A stretch of DNA of 64,000 bases from Ramlibacter pallidus (GCF_015070875.1 NZ_JADDIV010000003.1:186001-250000), one strand, 5' to 3'; positions 33,508 through 44,003 are shown, counted from the stretch's first letter. Made by a program: numbers and translations. The notes: generated by a model not told the origin, from the sequence alone.

Positions 33508-34170
33508 ATGAAAGTCAAGACGAAGAGCAAGAAGGTCAACAAGGCGTGGTTGAACGACCATGTCAACGACCCCTATGTGAAGCTTGCGCAGAAGGAGGGC
33601 TACCGCGCCCGCGCCGCGTACAAGCTCAAGGAGATCGACGAGGCGCTCGGGCTGATCAAGCCCGGCCACCTGGTGGTCGACCTCGGTTCCGCGCCCGGCG
33701 CCTGGAGCCAGTACGTGCGGCGCCGGCTGGCGCCGGAAGGCGCGGCCGCCGGGGTGCTGGAGGGGCAGATCTTCGCCCTCGACATCCTCCCCATGGAGCC
33801 GGTGGAAGGCGTCACCTTCATCCAGGGCGACTTCCGGGAGCCGGGGCCGGCCGCGGAACTGGGCGCCGCCCTGGGCGGCCGCAAGGTGGACGCCGTGGTT
33901 TCGGACATGGCGCCCAACCTGTCGGGCATCCCGTCCTCCGATGCCGCCCGGATCGAACACCTCGTGGAACTCGCCATCGAGTTCGCCCATGCCCACCTGA
34001 AGCCCGAGGGCGCGCTCGTCTGCAAAGTATTTCACGGCAGCGGCTACAGCCAGCTGGTGAAGCTGTTCAAGCAAGAATTCCGCATCGTGAAGCCGGTCAA
34101 ACCCAAGGCTTCGCGCGACAAGTCGTCGGAAACCTTCCTGGTCGGCATCGGCCCCAAGCCCAGGGCGTGA
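33508..34170 (+). CDS. rlmE: 23S rRNA (uridine-2'-O-) methyltransferase RlmE (FtsJ)
   Basis: Methylates U2552 of 23S rRNA on the 50S particle using S-adenosylmethionine. The Rossmann motif [15 protein letters not shown] binds the cofactor. The K-D-K-E catalytic tetrad is readable, with Asp in [11 protein letters not shown], Lys in [10 protein letters not shown] and Glu in SSETFLVG. Length 220 residues (E. coli 209). ATG 33508 follows CAGGAA. It precedes ftsH, the classical ftsJ-ftsH order. Confidence 0.96.
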   Translation: MKVKTKSKKVNKAWLNDHVNDPYVKLAQKEGYRARAAYKLKEIDEALGLIKPGHLVVDLGSAPGAWSQYVRRRLAPEGAAAGVLEGQIFALDILPMEPVEGVTFIQGDFREPGPAAELGAALGGRKVDAVVSDMAPNLSGIPSSDAARIEHLVELAIEFAHAHLKPEGALVCKVFHGSGYSQLVKLFKQEFRIVKPVKPKASRDKSSETFLVGIGPKPRA

Positions 34171-34197
34171 CAAAAGCCCCGCGGCGTGGGGGTTTGT
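34170..34197 (+). terminator. Hairpin after rlmE
   Basis: Imperfect inverted repeat ACAAAAGCCCC / GGGGGTTTGT around a 7-base loop, beginning at the rlmE stop. The T tract is short, so termination is likely partial. Confidence 0.5.
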
Positions 34198-34268
34198 CCG
34201 GCATCAAGGTGGCTCGTCCGCCTATGGAGCGCGTAGTAAATTTAGATCGTTCCACCCGTTGAAACCCA

Positions 34269-34274
34269 TAGAAT
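34269..34274 (+). promoter_or_regulatory. Weak -10 candidate for ftsH
   Basis: TAGAAT lies 51 bp before the ftsH start in an A/T-richer stretch. No convincing -35 and no sigma-32 pattern with correct spacing were found. Confidence 0.3.
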
Positions 34275-34325
34275 GGGCGGCACTTGTGCCCAGTAAGGGC
34301 CCTTCGTCCGTCCCGGAGATTCAGT

Positions 34326-36230
34326 TTGAACAATCAGTGGTTTTCCAAGATCGCCGTCTGGCTGGTGATCGCACTGGTGTTATTCACCGTCTTCAAGCAG
34401 TTCGACACCCGCGGCGCGGCCGGAGCCTCCGTCGTCGGCTACTCGGACTTCCTGGAGCAGGTGCGCAACAAGCAGATCAAGAACGCGGTCATCCAGGAGG
34501 GCCAGGGCGGCACCGAGATCGTGGCGATCACGACGGACGACCGCAAGGTGCGCACCACCGCCACCTACCTCGACCGCGGCCTGGTCGGTGACCTCATCAC
34601 CAACGGCGTCAAGTTCGACGTCAAGCCGCGCGAAGAAGGCTCCCTGCTCATGACCCTGCTGGTTAGCTGGGGCCCGATGCTGCTGCTGATCGGGGTGTGG
34701 ATCTACTTCATGCGCCAGATGCAGGGCGGCGGCAAGGGCGGCGCCTTCAGCTTCGGCAAGAGCAAGGCGCGCATGCTCGACGAGAGCAGCAACCAGATCA
34801 CCTTCGCCGACGTCGCCGGTTGCGACGAGGCCAAGGAAGAGGTCAAGGAGGTCGTCGACTTCCTGAAGGACCCGCAGAAATTCCAGAAGCTCGGTGGCCG
34901 CATCCCGCGCGGCCTGCTGCTGGTCGGCCCCCCGGGCACCGGCAAGACGCTGCTGGCCAAGGGCATCGCCGGCGAAGCCAAGGTGCCGTTCTTCTCGATC
35001 TCCGGCTCCGACTTCGTCGAGATGTTCGTCGGTGTGGGCGCGGCCCGCGTGCGCGACATGTTCGAGAACGCGAAGAAGAACGCCCCCTGCATCATCTTCA
35101 TCGACGAGATCGACGCGGTCGGCCGCCAGCGCGGCGCCGGCCTGGGCGGCGGCAACGACGAGCGCGAGCAGACCCTCAACCAGATGCTGGTCGAGATGGA
35201 CGGCTTCGAGACCAACCTGGGCGTGATCGTGGTCGCCGCGACCAACCGCCCGGACATCCTCGACGCCGCGCTGCTGCGCCCCGGCCGCTTCGACCGCCAG
35301 GTCTACGTGACGCTGCCGGACATCCGCGGCCGCGAGCAGATCCTGAACGTGCACATGCGCAAGATCCCGATCGGGCAGGACGTCGCCCCCGCGATCATCG
35401 CGCGCGGCACGCCGGGCATGTCCGGCGCCGACCTGGCCAACCTGTGCAACGAAGCCGCCCTGATGGCCGCCCGCCGCAACGCGCGCGTGGTGGAGATGCA
35501 GGACTTCGAGAAGGCCAAGGACAAGATCATCATGGGCCCCGAGCGCAAGTCCATGGTCATGCCCGAGGAAGAGCGCCGCAACACCGCGTACCACGAGGCC
35601 GGCCACGCCATCATCGGCAAGCTGCTGCCCAAGTGCGACCCGGTGCACAAGGTCACCATCATCCCGCGCGGCCGCGCGCTGGGGGTGACGATGAGCCTGC
35701 CCGAGAAGGACCGCTACAGCTACGACCGCGAGTACATGCTGAACCAGATCAGCATGCTGTTCGGCGGCCGCATCGCGGAAGAGGTGTTCATGAACCAGAT
35801 GACCACCGGCGCTTCCAACGACTTCGAGCGCGCGACCCACCTGGCGCGCGACATGGTCATGCGCTACGGCATGACCGACGCGCTGGGCCCGATGGTGTAC
35901 GCGGAGAACGAGGGCGAAGTCTTCCTGGGCCGCTCGGTCACCAAGACCACCAGCATCTCCGAGCAGACCATGCAGAAGGTCGACGCCGAGGTGCGCCGCA
36001 TCATCGACGAGCAGTACGCCCTGGCGCGCAAGCTCATCGAGGACAACAGCGACAAGATGCACCGCATGGCCAAGGCGCTGCTCGAGTGGGAGACCATCGA
36101 CGCCGAGCAGATCGACGACATCATGGCCGGCAAGGAGCCGCGTCCGCCCAAGGACTTCACGCCCCGCACGCCGCCGGCTGGCGGCTCCGGCCCGGCCGTG
36201 GGTGCCGACCCGGCACCGAACGCCGCGTAA
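34326..36230 (+). CDS. ftsH: ATP-dependent zinc metalloprotease FtsH
   Basis: Hexameric inner-membrane AAA+ protease that degrades misfolded membrane proteins and short-lived regulators such as LpxC and sigma 32. Two N-terminal membrane segments (about residues 5-22 and 100-120) flank a periplasmic part. Walker A is GPPGTGKT and Walker B is [12 protein letters not shown], followed by the SRH region. The zinc site is HEAGH in [15 protein letters not shown]. Length 634 residues. The start is TTG 34326 (LNNQWFSK) with GGAG upstream; no ATG in frame fits the conserved N-terminus. Confidence 0.97.
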   Translation: MNNQWFSKIAVWLVIALVLFTVFKQFDTRGAAGASVVGYSDFLEQVRNKQIKNAVIQEGQGGTEIVAITTDDRKVRTTATYLDRGLVGDLITNGVKFDVKPREEGSLLMTLLVSWGPMLLLIGVWIYFMRQMQGGGKGGAFSFGKSKARMLDESSNQITFADVAGCDEAKEEVKEVVDFLKDPQKFQKLGGRIPRGLLLVGPPGTGKTLLAKGIAGEAKVPFFSISGSDFVEMFVGVGAARVRDMFENAKKNAPCIIFIDEIDAVGRQRGAGLGGGNDEREQTLNQMLVEMDGFETNLGVIVVAATNRPDILDAALLRPGRFDRQVYVTLPDIRGREQILNVHMRKIPIGQDVAPAIIARGTPGMSGADLANLCNEAALMAARRNARVVEMQDFEKAKDKIIMGPERKSMVMPEEERRNTAYHEAGHAIIGKLLPKCDPVHKVTIIPRGRALGVTMSLPEKDRYSYDREYMLNQISMLFGGRIAEEVFMNQMTTGASNDFERATHLARDMVMRYGMTDALGPMVYAENEGEVFLGRSVTKTTSISEQTMQKVDAEVRRIIDEQYALARKLIEDNSDKMHRMAKALLEWETIDAEQIDDIMAGKEPRPPKDFTPRTPPAGGSGPAVGADPAPNAA

Positions 36231-36248
36231 ATCCCGCCGGAACCGTGC

Positions 36249-36273
36249 CGAAGGGGCCCTCGTGGCCCCTTCG
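36249..36273 (+). terminator. Terminator-like hairpin after ftsH
   Basis: Perfect 10-bp inverted repeat CGAAGGGGCC / GGCCCCTTCG with a 5-base loop, 18 bases after the ftsH stop. Only three T follow, at a distance, so it may be leaky. Confidence 0.6.
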
Positions 36274-36303
36274 CGCATTTCCGGCTGGCGCACAATCGCG
36301 ACC

Positions 36304-37151
36304 ATGCGCTGGCAGACCTCCCGCTTCACCCTGGACCTCGATCGTCCGCTGGTGATGGGCATCGTCAACGTCACGCCCGACTCCTTCTCGGACGGCGGGC
36401 ATTTCGCCAGCACGCGGGCGGCGCTCGCGCATTGCGAGCAGCTGCTGCGCGAGGGTGCGGACATCCTCGACGTGGGCGGCGAGTCGACGCGCCCGGGCAT
36501 CGCGCCGGTGTCGATGGAGGACGAGCTCGCGCGCGTGCTGCCGGTGGTGCGCGAGGCCGTGAAGCTGGGCGTGCCGGTCTCGGTGGACACCTACAAGGCG
36601 CAGGTCATGCGGCAGGTGCTGGACCTCGGCGCCGACATCGTCAACGACGTCTGCGCGCTGCGCCAGCCCGGCGCGCTGGACGTCGTCGCCGCGCATCCCG
36701 CCTGCGCCATCTGCCTGATGCACATGCACGGCGAACCGCGGACGATGCAGCGTGCGCCGATGGAGGGCGATGCGGTGCCGCAAGTGCTGGCGTTCCTGCG
36801 CGAGCGCAGCGCGGTGCTGCGGGAACGCGGCGTGGCGCAGGACCGCATCTGCTGGGACCCGGGCATCGGCTTCGGCAAGACGGTGGCACAGAACTTCGCC
36901 CTGCTGGCGCGCCAGCGGGAGTTGCTGGCCGACGGCCACGTGCTGCTGGCGGGCTGGTCGCGCAAGTCCTCGCTGGGGACGGTGACCGGCGCACCGGTGC
37001 ACGAGCGCGTGCCGGCGAGCGTGGCCGCGGCCTTGCTGGCCGCGGACCGGGGGGCGCGCGTGGTGCGGGTGCACGACGTGCGGGAGACAGTGGCGGCGCT
37101 CAAGGTTTGGGGCGCCATGCAATCGGCGGCAGGGCCGCAGGAAAGATCGAC

Positions 37152-37155
<4 letters not shown>
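36304..37155 (+). CDS. folP: Dihydropteroate synthase
   Basis: Condenses hydroxymethyl-dihydropterin diphosphate with p-aminobenzoate in folate synthesis; the sulfonamide target. The TIM-barrel signatures are [37 protein letters not shown] and [12 protein letters not shown]. Length 283 residues (E. coli 282). It overlaps glmM by four bases (ATGA), the common folP-glmM pair. Confidence 0.96.
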
Positions 37156-38482
<1,327 letters not shown>

Positions 38483-38486
<4 letters not shown>

Positions 38487-39025
38487 CCGGCAGCGTGCTC
38501 GCGGTGCATCGCAGCAGCGGGCACGAATTCAGCAAGTACGCCGAAGAAGCGATCACCCTGGTCGAGGGCGTGGGCGTGGAAGGCGACGCGCATGCAGGCG
38601 CCACCGTGAAGCACCGTTCGCGCGTGAAACGCGATCCCTCGGCCCCCAACCTGCGGCAGGTCCACCTGCTGCACGCGGAACTGTTCGACGAGCTGGTGGA
38701 ACGCGGCTTCACCGTGTTCCCCGGCGACCTCGGGGAGAACGTCACCACGCGCGGCGTCGACCTGCTGGCACTGCCCGCCGGCACCGTGCTGCGCCTGGGC
38801 GACGCAGCGGAGGTGGAACTGACCGGCCTGCGCAATCCCTGCAGCCAGATCGACCGCTTCCAGCCCGGGCTGGCGTCCGCCGTGCTCGATCGGGACGCCG
38901 CCGGCGCCCTGGTGCGCAAGGCGGGCGTCATGGCGGTGGTCCGGCGGGGCGGGGTGGTGCGGGCCGGGGACACCATCGTGGTGCAGTTGCCGCAGGGCCC
39001 GCGCCACAGCCTGGCGCCCGTCTAG
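38483..39025 (+). CDS. MOSC domain-containing protein
   Basis: 180-residue protein made of one MOSC (molybdenum cofactor sulfurase C-terminal) domain. [11 protein letters not shown] and [15 protein letters not shown] with [16 protein letters not shown] are the domain hallmarks, and [14 protein letters not shown] holds the single conserved Cys expected to bind a metal-sulfur group. Related proteins include YiiM-type molybdoenzymes that reduce N-hydroxylated compounds. The substrate is unknown. It is translationally coupled to glmM. Confidence 0.85.
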
Positions 39026-39112
39026 CACCGTTCGGCGGCCGGCCGTCGCGAGCGGGCCACATAGGAAATCCATCACTGGGCAGGAGCGCGGCCGCAGGTC
39101 TACATTGATTTC

Positions 39113-39595
39113 ATGGCCTCCGCCCCGCGTCGCACCCTCCGTTGCCTGCCCTGGCTGCTGGCGGGCGTCGCTGTCGCGGGCGGCGTGCAGGCGCAGGCGC
39201 TGTCCCCCAACTACGCGCTGACGGTGCCTTCGCTGCTGCTGGAGCCGGAGCTCGCCACCCATGAACCGCTGCTGGCCTGGGGCCCGGTGCGGCTGGCCGC
39301 GGCGGGTGCCACCTACGGCAACGGCCTCTCGCTGGAAGCCGGGCACCGCTGGTTCGCACGCGTAGGCGTGGGCCGCAGCCTGGACACCGACCTCCTGAGT
39401 GTCGGCGGCGGCTACCGCTTCGCCGGCGGCGGCGCGCTTTCGATGCACGTCACGCGCCAGCTCGGGCAGGAACGGCTCGGCCTGGCCGTGCGCTACGACC
39501 TCCAGGACGCCTACCTGCGGCTGGCGTACGAGTCGCCGATGCGTGCGCTGGGCGCGCCGGACAGCCTGCGCTTTTCCGCCGGCGTGCGCTTCTAG
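39113..39595 (+). CDS. Small exported protein, possible outer-membrane barrel
   Basis: 160 residues with a signal peptide (cleavage after VQAQA, about residue 28). The mature part has alternating hydrophobic strands (VRLAAAGATYGNGLSLEAGHRWF, LGLAVRYDLQDAYLRLAYE) and ends in Phe (GVRF), as outer-membrane beta-barrel proteins do. No family is recognised with certainty. The ATG follows an intergenic gap of 87 bp. The function is unknown. Confidence 0.65.
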   Translation: MASAPRRTLRCLPWLLAGVAVAGGVQAQALSPNYALTVPSLLLEPELATHEPLLAWGPVRLAAAGATYGNGLSLEAGHRWFARVGVGRSLDTDLLSVGGGYRFAGGGALSMHVTRQLGQERLGLAVRYDLQDAYLRLAYESPMRALGAPDSLRFSAGVRF

Positions 39596-39677
39596 GCCGC
39601 CGCGGCCCGCGCCGGATGCGGCGCAGCGGCGCTGCATGGCACTTTCATGACAGCCGCATCGTCTAAGCTGCCGCGCT

Positions 39678-40679
39678 GTGCGAAGCAAGGTGCTGCCCGA
39701 ACTCGAGGAGCTGGAGCGCGTGATCGCCCTCGGTGGCGCGCACCTGCGCAGCGAGGTCGCCTGCGACAGCGCAGGCCTGCCGGTGCACGCGGTCACGCTC
39801 GGCAACCCGGATCCCGCGGTCCCGGCCGTGGGCTATTTCGGCGGCGTGCACGGACTGGAGCGGATCGGCGCCCGCGTGGTGACCGCCTTCCTGCTCCATC
39901 TCGTCACGCGACTGGCTTGGGACGCATCGCTGCACCAGCTTCTGCGGCAGGTGCGCGTGCTGTTCATGCCGCTCGTGAATCCCGGCGGGATGCTGCGGGG
40001 GACGCGGTCCAACCCGAGGGGCGTCGACCTGATGCGCAATGCGCCGCTCGATGCGTTGGACGGCGCGCCCTGGCCGGTCGGCGGCCAGCGGCTGTCGCGA
40101 CGCCTTCCGTGGTACCGCGGCCGCGCAGGGGAGGGCATGGAAGCGGAAAGCGCCGCGGTGTGCACCTGGGTCGAGCGGGAGCTGCAGGGCCGTCCCTTCA
40201 GCCTCGCGCTGGACTGCCATTCCGGGTTCGGCGTGCGGGACCGGCTCTGGTTCCCGTTCGCGCACCGCCGGGCGCCCATGCGCCACCTGGCCGAACTGCA
40301 TGCGCTGCACGAGATCTTCGTCCGCAGCCACTCGCACCATCCGTACGTGGTGGAGCCGCAAAGCCGGCAGTACCTGGCGCATGGCGACCTCTGGGACCAC
40401 CTGCTGCTGCGCTCGCAGGCCGGCGTGTTCCTGCCGCTCACGCTGGAGATGGGCTCCTGGCTCTGGGTGAAGAAGAACCCGCGCCAGCTGTTCTCGCGCG
40501 CCGGCATCTTCAACCCGCTGATCGCGCACCGCGAGCAGCGCGTGCTGCGCCGGCACCTGCCGCTGCTGGATTTCGCGTTGCGCGCCGCCGCGGGATATGC
40601 CTTGTGGCTGCCGGACGCGGAAGCACGCGCCACCCATCACCGCCGCGCGCTGGCGCTCTGGTATTCGGCGGTCGCATGA
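39678..40679 (+). CDS. M14-type zinc carboxypeptidase
   Basis: Cytoplasmic-looking 333-residue protein of the M14 (carboxypeptidase A/succinylglutamate desuccinylase) fold. Zinc ligands fit His58 and Glu61 in GGVHGLE and His181 in LALDCHSGFG. The catalytic Glu fits Glu257 in PLTLEMGSW. NPRGVDLMRNAP corresponds to the substrate-binding NPDGxDxNRNF segment. No signal peptide is seen. The GTG start at 39678 is the best available. It overlaps the hydrolase gene by four bases (ATGA). The peptide substrate is unknown. Confidence 0.8.
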   Translation: MRSKVLPELEELERVIALGGAHLRSEVACDSAGLPVHAVTLGNPDPAVPAVGYFGGVHGLERIGARVVTAFLLHLVTRLAWDASLHQLLRQVRVLFMPLVNPGGMLRGTRSNPRGVDLMRNAPLDALDGAPWPVGGQRLSRRLPWYRGRAGEGMEAESAAVCTWVERELQGRPFSLALDCHSGFGVRDRLWFPFAHRRAPMRHLAELHALHEIFVRSHSHHPYVVEPQSRQYLAHGDLWDHLLLRSQAGVFLPLTLEMGSWLWVKKNPRQLFSRAGIFNPLIAHREQRVLRRHLPLLDFALRAAAGYALWLPDAEARATHHRRALALWYSAVA

Positions 40680-41464
40680 CGACGTGGGTCCTGCTGCGCG
40701 GACTGGCGCGGGAAGCGCGGCACTGGGGAGCGTTCCGCGGGCTGCTCGCCGCCAGCGTGCCGGCGGGCGACGAGGTCGTGGCGGTGGACCTCGCGGGCAA
40801 TGGCAGCCGCCGGCACCTGCGGACGCCGTCGACCTTGCACGGGATCGCGCAGGACGTGCGCCGGGCCGTGGCGGCCTCGCATCCGCCGCCGTACGTCCTG
40901 GTCGCCGTCTCGCTCGGCGGGATGGTGGCCACGGAATGGGCATTGCGCCATCCCGGGGAAGTGCAGGGATGCGTTCTCGTCAACAGCAGCCTGGGCCGCT
41001 TCTCGCCGCCGTGGCACCGCATGCGGCCGCGGGCCCTGCTGGAACTTGCCGCCTTGTCCCTCCTGCGCGATGCGCAGGCGCGCGAGCGCCGCGTCCTGCG
41101 CCTGACCAGCAACCTGCCGGTGGACGCCGACACGGCCGCCGCGTGGGCACGGTATGCACGGGAGTCGCCGGTGGCGCGCCTGAACGTATGGCGGCAGCTG
41201 TGGGCCGCGGCCGGCTACCGGCCGCCTCGCCGCCGTCCCGGTGTTCCACTGCTGCTGCTGGCGTCGACGCACGACCGGCTGGTGGACGTGCGTTGCTCGC
41301 GCGCCCTGGCGCAGGCCTGGGCCTGCCCCCTGCACGAGCATCCGCGTGCGGGCCACGACCTGCCGCTGGACGACCCGCGCTGGATCATCGCGCAGCTGCG
41401 CGACTGGCCCCCGCCTCGTACCAGCCCTGGCTGCGGTTCACCACCGCCACCACCGCCAGCATGA
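40676..41464 (+). CDS. Alpha/beta hydrolase
   Basis: 262-residue alpha/beta-fold hydrolase. The nucleophile is Ser79 in VAVSLGG, a variant of GxSxG with Ala at the first position. The acid fits Asp in LASTHDRLVD and the base His in PRAGHDLP. No cap domain of known type is evident, so the substrate is unknown. It is coupled to the M14 peptidase gene. The last 27 codons (a Pro-rich tail ending PPPPPPA) overlap the 3' end of the convergent acr3 gene by 80 bp. Confidence 0.8.
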   Translation: MTTWVLLRGLAREARHWGAFRGLLAASVPAGDEVVAVDLAGNGSRRHLRTPSTLHGIAQDVRRAVAASHPPPYVLVAVSLGGMVATEWALRHPGEVQGCVLVNSSLGRFSPPWHRMRPRALLELAALSLLRDAQARERRVLRLTSNLPVDADTAAAWARYARESPVARLNVWRQLWAAAGYRPPRRRPGVPLLLLASTHDRLVDVRCSRALAQAWACPLHEHPRAGHDLPLDDPRWIIAQLRDWPPPRTSPGCGSPPPPPPA

Positions 41465-42470
41465 GGGGGACCTCGATCAGCACGCCCACCACGGTGGCGA
41501 GGGCAGCGCCGGACTGGAAGCCGAACAGGCTGATCGCCGTGGCGACCGCGAGTTCGAAGAAGTTGCTGGCACCGATCAGGGCCGAGGGGCCGGCCACGCA
41601 GTGCTGCACGCCCATGCGGCGATTCAGCCAGTAGGCCAGGCCCGAGTTCAGCACCACCTGCACGAGGATCGGCACGGCGAGCACGGCGATCACCAGCGGC
41701 TGGCGCAGGATCGCCTCGCCCTGGAAGGCGAACAGCAGGACGAGCGTGAGCAACAGCGCCGCGATGGAAAGCGGGCCCAGCCGTGCGACCACGCGCTCGA
41801 AGTGCTTCACGCCGCGCTTCAGCAACGCGCGGCGCCAGGCCTGCGCGATGAGCACCGGCACCACGATGTACAGCCCCACGGAGGCCAGCAGCGTGTCCCA
41901 GGGCACGGTGATCGACGACAGGCCCAGGAGCAGGGCCACGATGGGCGCGAACGCGACGACCATGATGGCGTCGTTCAGCGCCACCTGCGACAGCGTGAAG
42001 TACGGGTCGCCCCGGCACAGCTGGCTCCAGACGAACACCATCGCCGTGCAGGGCGCGGCCGCCAGCAGGATCAGGCCCGCGATGTAGCTGTCGATCTGTT
42101 CGGCGGGCAGCCACGGCGCGAAGACGTGGCGGATGAAGATCCAGCCCAGCAGCGCCATCGAGAAGGGCTTGACCGCCCAGTTGATGAAGAGCGTGACGCC
42201 GATGCCGCGAGCGTGCGCCTTCACCTGCCCGAGCGCCGCGAAGTCGATCTTCAACAGCATCGGGACGATCATCACCCAGATGAGGATGCCGACCGGGATG
42301 TTCACGCGCGCCACTTCCATCGCGGCCACGGCGCGCGCCAGCCCCGGCGCGAGTTGGCCGAGCAGGATGCCCGCGGCGATGCACAGCCCGACCCAGACGG
42401 ACAGGTAGCGTTCGAAAAAGCCGATGCGCGGCGGCGGCGCCGCGTCCGCGGCGATGGTGGAGGCAGTCAT
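41385..42470 (-). CDS. acr3: Arsenite efflux transporter Acr3
   Basis: Exports arsenite across the inner membrane by ion-coupled transport. The 361-residue protein has about ten membrane helices (BART fold). AAPCTAMVFVWSQLCRGDP contains the conserved Cys thought to contact arsenite in Acr3, which separates it from ArsB. The GVQHCVAGPSALIGASNFFELAVATA segment is also typical. ATG 42470 overlaps the arsC stop by four bases. It is the last gene of the ars cluster. Confidence 0.93.
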   Translation of the reverse strand: MTASTIAADAAPPPRIGFFERYLSVWVGLCIAAGILLGQLAPGLARAVAAMEVARVNIPVGILIWVMIVPMLLKIDFAALGQVKAHARGIGVTLFINWAVKPFSMALLGWIFIRHVFAPWLPAEQIDSYIAGLILLAAAPCTAMVFVWSQLCRGDPYFTLSQVALNDAIMVVAFAPIVALLLGLSSITVPWDTLLASVGLYIVVPVLIAQAWRRALLKRGVKHFERVVARLGPLSIAALLLTLVLLFAFQGEAILRQPLVIAVLAVPILVQVVLNSGLAYWLNRRMGVQHCVAGPSALIGASNFFELAVATAISLFGFQSGAALATVVGVLIEVPLMLAVVAVVNRSQGWYEAGASRAAAR

Positions 42471-42970
42471 GACCCGGCGATGGCTTCGAGCGCCTGCTGC
42501 AGCTGCGGGCGCTCCATGGTGGAGAGGGGCAGGGCAAGCAGCTGCAGCATGCGGTAGCCGAGCGCCTGGCGCGTGAGCTCGAAGGCACGCCGCCGGCCTT
42601 CCTCGCCGCCTTCGGCGTTGGAGGGATCGGGGTAACCCCAGTGGACCTTCACGGGCTGGCCGTTGCCGCCGAAGAAGACAGGGCAGGTCTCGGCCGCCGC
42701 GCTGTCGCACACGGTGATCACGATGGACAGTGGCGGCGCGTCGGACGTCGTGAACTCGTCCCAGCTCTTGCTGCGGAAGCCGTCGGCCGCGACGCCGGCG
42801 TTGCGCAGCGCTTCGAGCGCGAAGGGGTTGATGCGGCCGCCGGGCGCGCTGCCGGCGCTGTGCGCGCGCACGTCGCGGCCCAGGCGGGCCGCGAGGTGGT
42901 TCAGCATGCCCTCGGCGAGGACGCTGCGCGCGGAGTTGTGCGTGCAGAGGATGAGGACGTGGGTGGTCAT
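42467..42970 (-). CDS. arsC: Arsenate reductase, low-molecular-weight phosphatase type
   Basis: Reduces arsenate to arsenite for export. The N-terminal CX5R loop is Cys9 to Arg15 in LCTHNSARS, the P-loop of low-molecular-weight tyrosine phosphatases. The redox cysteines fit VCDSAAAETCPVF (two Cys eight apart), and the Asp of the DPS motif is in GYPDPSN. Length 167 residues. This class normally uses thioredoxin or glutaredoxin as electron donor. The start is 79 bp after the arsI stop. Confidence 0.92.
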   Translation of the reverse strand: MTTHVLILCTHNSARSVLAEGMLNHLAARLGRDVRAHSAGSAPGGRINPFALEALRNAGVAADGFRSKSWDEFTTSDAPPLSIVITVCDSAAAETCPVFFGGNGQPVKVHWGYPDPSNAEGGEEGRRRAFELTRQALGYRMLQLLALPLSTMERPQLQQALEAIAGS

Positions 42971-43049
42971 GGACGGGCGATGGCACGCACCTGTTTCTGG
43001 ACGGCGAGGCGGTCGAGGCTCTCGAGCGGAGAGGCGCAGGCAAGGCCTT

Positions 43050-43526
43050 TCAGCAGCAGGCGGAGCCGGCGTTCACCGGGATGCCCACGGGCTTGCCGCG
43101 CGGAGCGCAGCAGGCGGATGCGTCCGCGGCTTGCGGCGGGGCCGCCTTGCGCGATTCGCCGAACACCGGGATGTCGCCCAGGGTCTGGAAGTGCTCCCAG
43201 GCGATGCCCTGCGGATCGGTGACCCAGTGCTTGTCGCTCTTCGCATAGCAGCAGGTGGTGGCGCCCTCGTCGAGGACGGGCGCATCGGCCGCCTGCGCGC
43301 GTGCCTTCAGCTCCGCCAGTTCCTGTGGCGTATCGGCCTGGAAGCCGAGATGGTCGACGCCCGGTGCCGAGCCGCGCGTGCTGATGGCGAAGTTCAGGCG
43401 CGGGTTCTCCAGGTGCCACTTCGCGTAGTCGGTCTCGGTGCGCACCGGCGCCGCGCCGAACATGCGGGAGTAGAAGGCGATGCTCGCCTGGAGGTCTTCG
43501 ACGTGGCCGTGGACGTGGAATCGCAT
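43050..43526 (-). CDS. arsI: ArsI-type C-As lyase (ArsI/CadI family)
   Basis: Non-heme iron dioxygenase of the glyoxalase/vicinal-oxygen-chelate fold that cleaves the carbon-arsenic bond of trivalent methyl- and aromatic arsenicals. The arsenic-binding vicinal pair Cys92-Cys93 is in GATTCCYAKSDKHW. Iron ligands fit an N-terminal His (His4 or His6 in FHVHGH), His59 in GVDHLGF and Glu111 in GIAWEHF. Two more Cys pairs lie in the C-terminal tail (SACC near residue 138 and at the end). Length 158 residues. It sits between arsR and arsC. Confidence 0.9.
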   Translation of the reverse strand: MRFHVHGHVEDLQASIAFYSRMFGAAPVRTETDYAKWHLENPRLNFAISTRGSAPGVDHLGFQADTPQELAELKARAQAADAPVLDEGATTCCYAKSDKHWVTDPQGIAWEHFQTLGDIPVFGESRKAAPPQAADASACCAPRGKPVGIPVNAGSACC

Positions 43527-43550
43527 GTCAGCTCCTTGGGGGGGTGGGAT

Positions 43551-43874
43551 TCAGCAGCCGCAGGCGGCGGCCGGGTCGACGGCGCATGCGGCGCCTTCGC
43601 AGCAGTTCTCGGTGAGGTATCCGAGCAACGCGTTCATGCGATCGAAGGCGGCGCGGTAGATCAGGTTGCGGCTGGCCCGTTCCTGCGTCACCAGGCCCGC
43701 GTTGGCGAGTTCCTTGAGGTGGAAGGACAGCGAGCTGGCGGCGATGCCCAGCCCCTCCGCCATGGTGGAGGGCGTCATGCCGCGGGGCCCGGCGATGACG
43801 AGGGCGCGGAACACCTGCAGCCGCACGGGCTGGGCCAGCGCGGCGAGCGACTTGACGACGTCGGATTCGGTCAT
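43551..43874 (-). CDS. arsR: ArsR family arsenic-responsive repressor
   Basis: Homodimeric winged-helix repressor of the ars cluster, released from DNA by trivalent arsenic. The helix-turn-helix is STMAEGLGIAASSLSFHLKELANAGLV. The sensing cysteines are not in the recognition helix (no CVCDL) but at the C-terminus: Cys91, Cys92, Cys97, Cys105 and Cys107. That arrangement resembles the C-terminal Cys type known from Acidithiobacillus ArsR. Length 107 residues. It is the first gene of the cluster. Confidence 0.93.
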   Translation of the reverse strand: MTESDVVKSLAALAQPVRLQVFRALVIAGPRGMTPSTMAEGLGIAASSLSFHLKELANAGLVTQERASRNLIYRAAFDRMNALLGYLTENCCEGAACAVDPAAACGC

Positions 43875-43880
43875 GTGCCG

Positions 43881-43908
43881 ATGATACTGTATTTCGGGAA
43901 AAGTGGAA
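43881..43908 (-). promoter_or_regulatory. Candidate arsR promoter
   Basis: On the minus strand TTCCAC (43908-43903) and TATCAT (43886-43881) are 16 bp apart. Initiation would fall close to the ATG, giving an almost leaderless mRNA. TACAGT, overlapping the same stretch, is an alternative -10. Confidence 0.4.
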
Positions 43909-43922
43909 TCGTCGTCCGCACG

Positions 43923-43978
43923 ACGTCATGAAGCTGCCACGGAACTGCCATGCGGCGGTCATTGCGGGGCAGCAGACT
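43923..43978 (+). promoter_or_regulatory. Double Pho box and -10 of the lipid-remodelling operon
   Basis: Four heptamers lie exactly 11 bp apart: ACGTCAT (43923), CTGCCAC (43934), CTGCCAT (43945) and CGGTCAT (43956), that is two tandem PhoB sites. CAGACT (43973-43978) stands 10 bp after the last heptamer as the -10. The OlsB-like gene starts 26 bp further on. The pattern matches the PhoB consensus CTGTCAT repeated with 4-bp spacers. Confidence 0.75.
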
Positions 43979-44003
43979 CCTTCACATCCACGCAGGAGCC
44001 GTC

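Noticed and set aside
34240-34325. Sigma-32 heat-shock promoter before ftsH
   Set aside because: TTGAAA is present at 34259, but no CCCCAT-type -10 lies at the right spacing.
39634-39651. Pho-like pair on the minus strand (CTGTCAT, 4 bp, GTGCCAT)
   Set aside because: No minus-strand gene lies downstream; the next gene there is on the plus strand. The -10 at the usual 10-bp offset is absent.
42971-43049. Possible small gene between arsC and arsI
   Set aside because: The open frame has no ATG, GTG or TTG with a ribosome site, and the translation is not recognisable.
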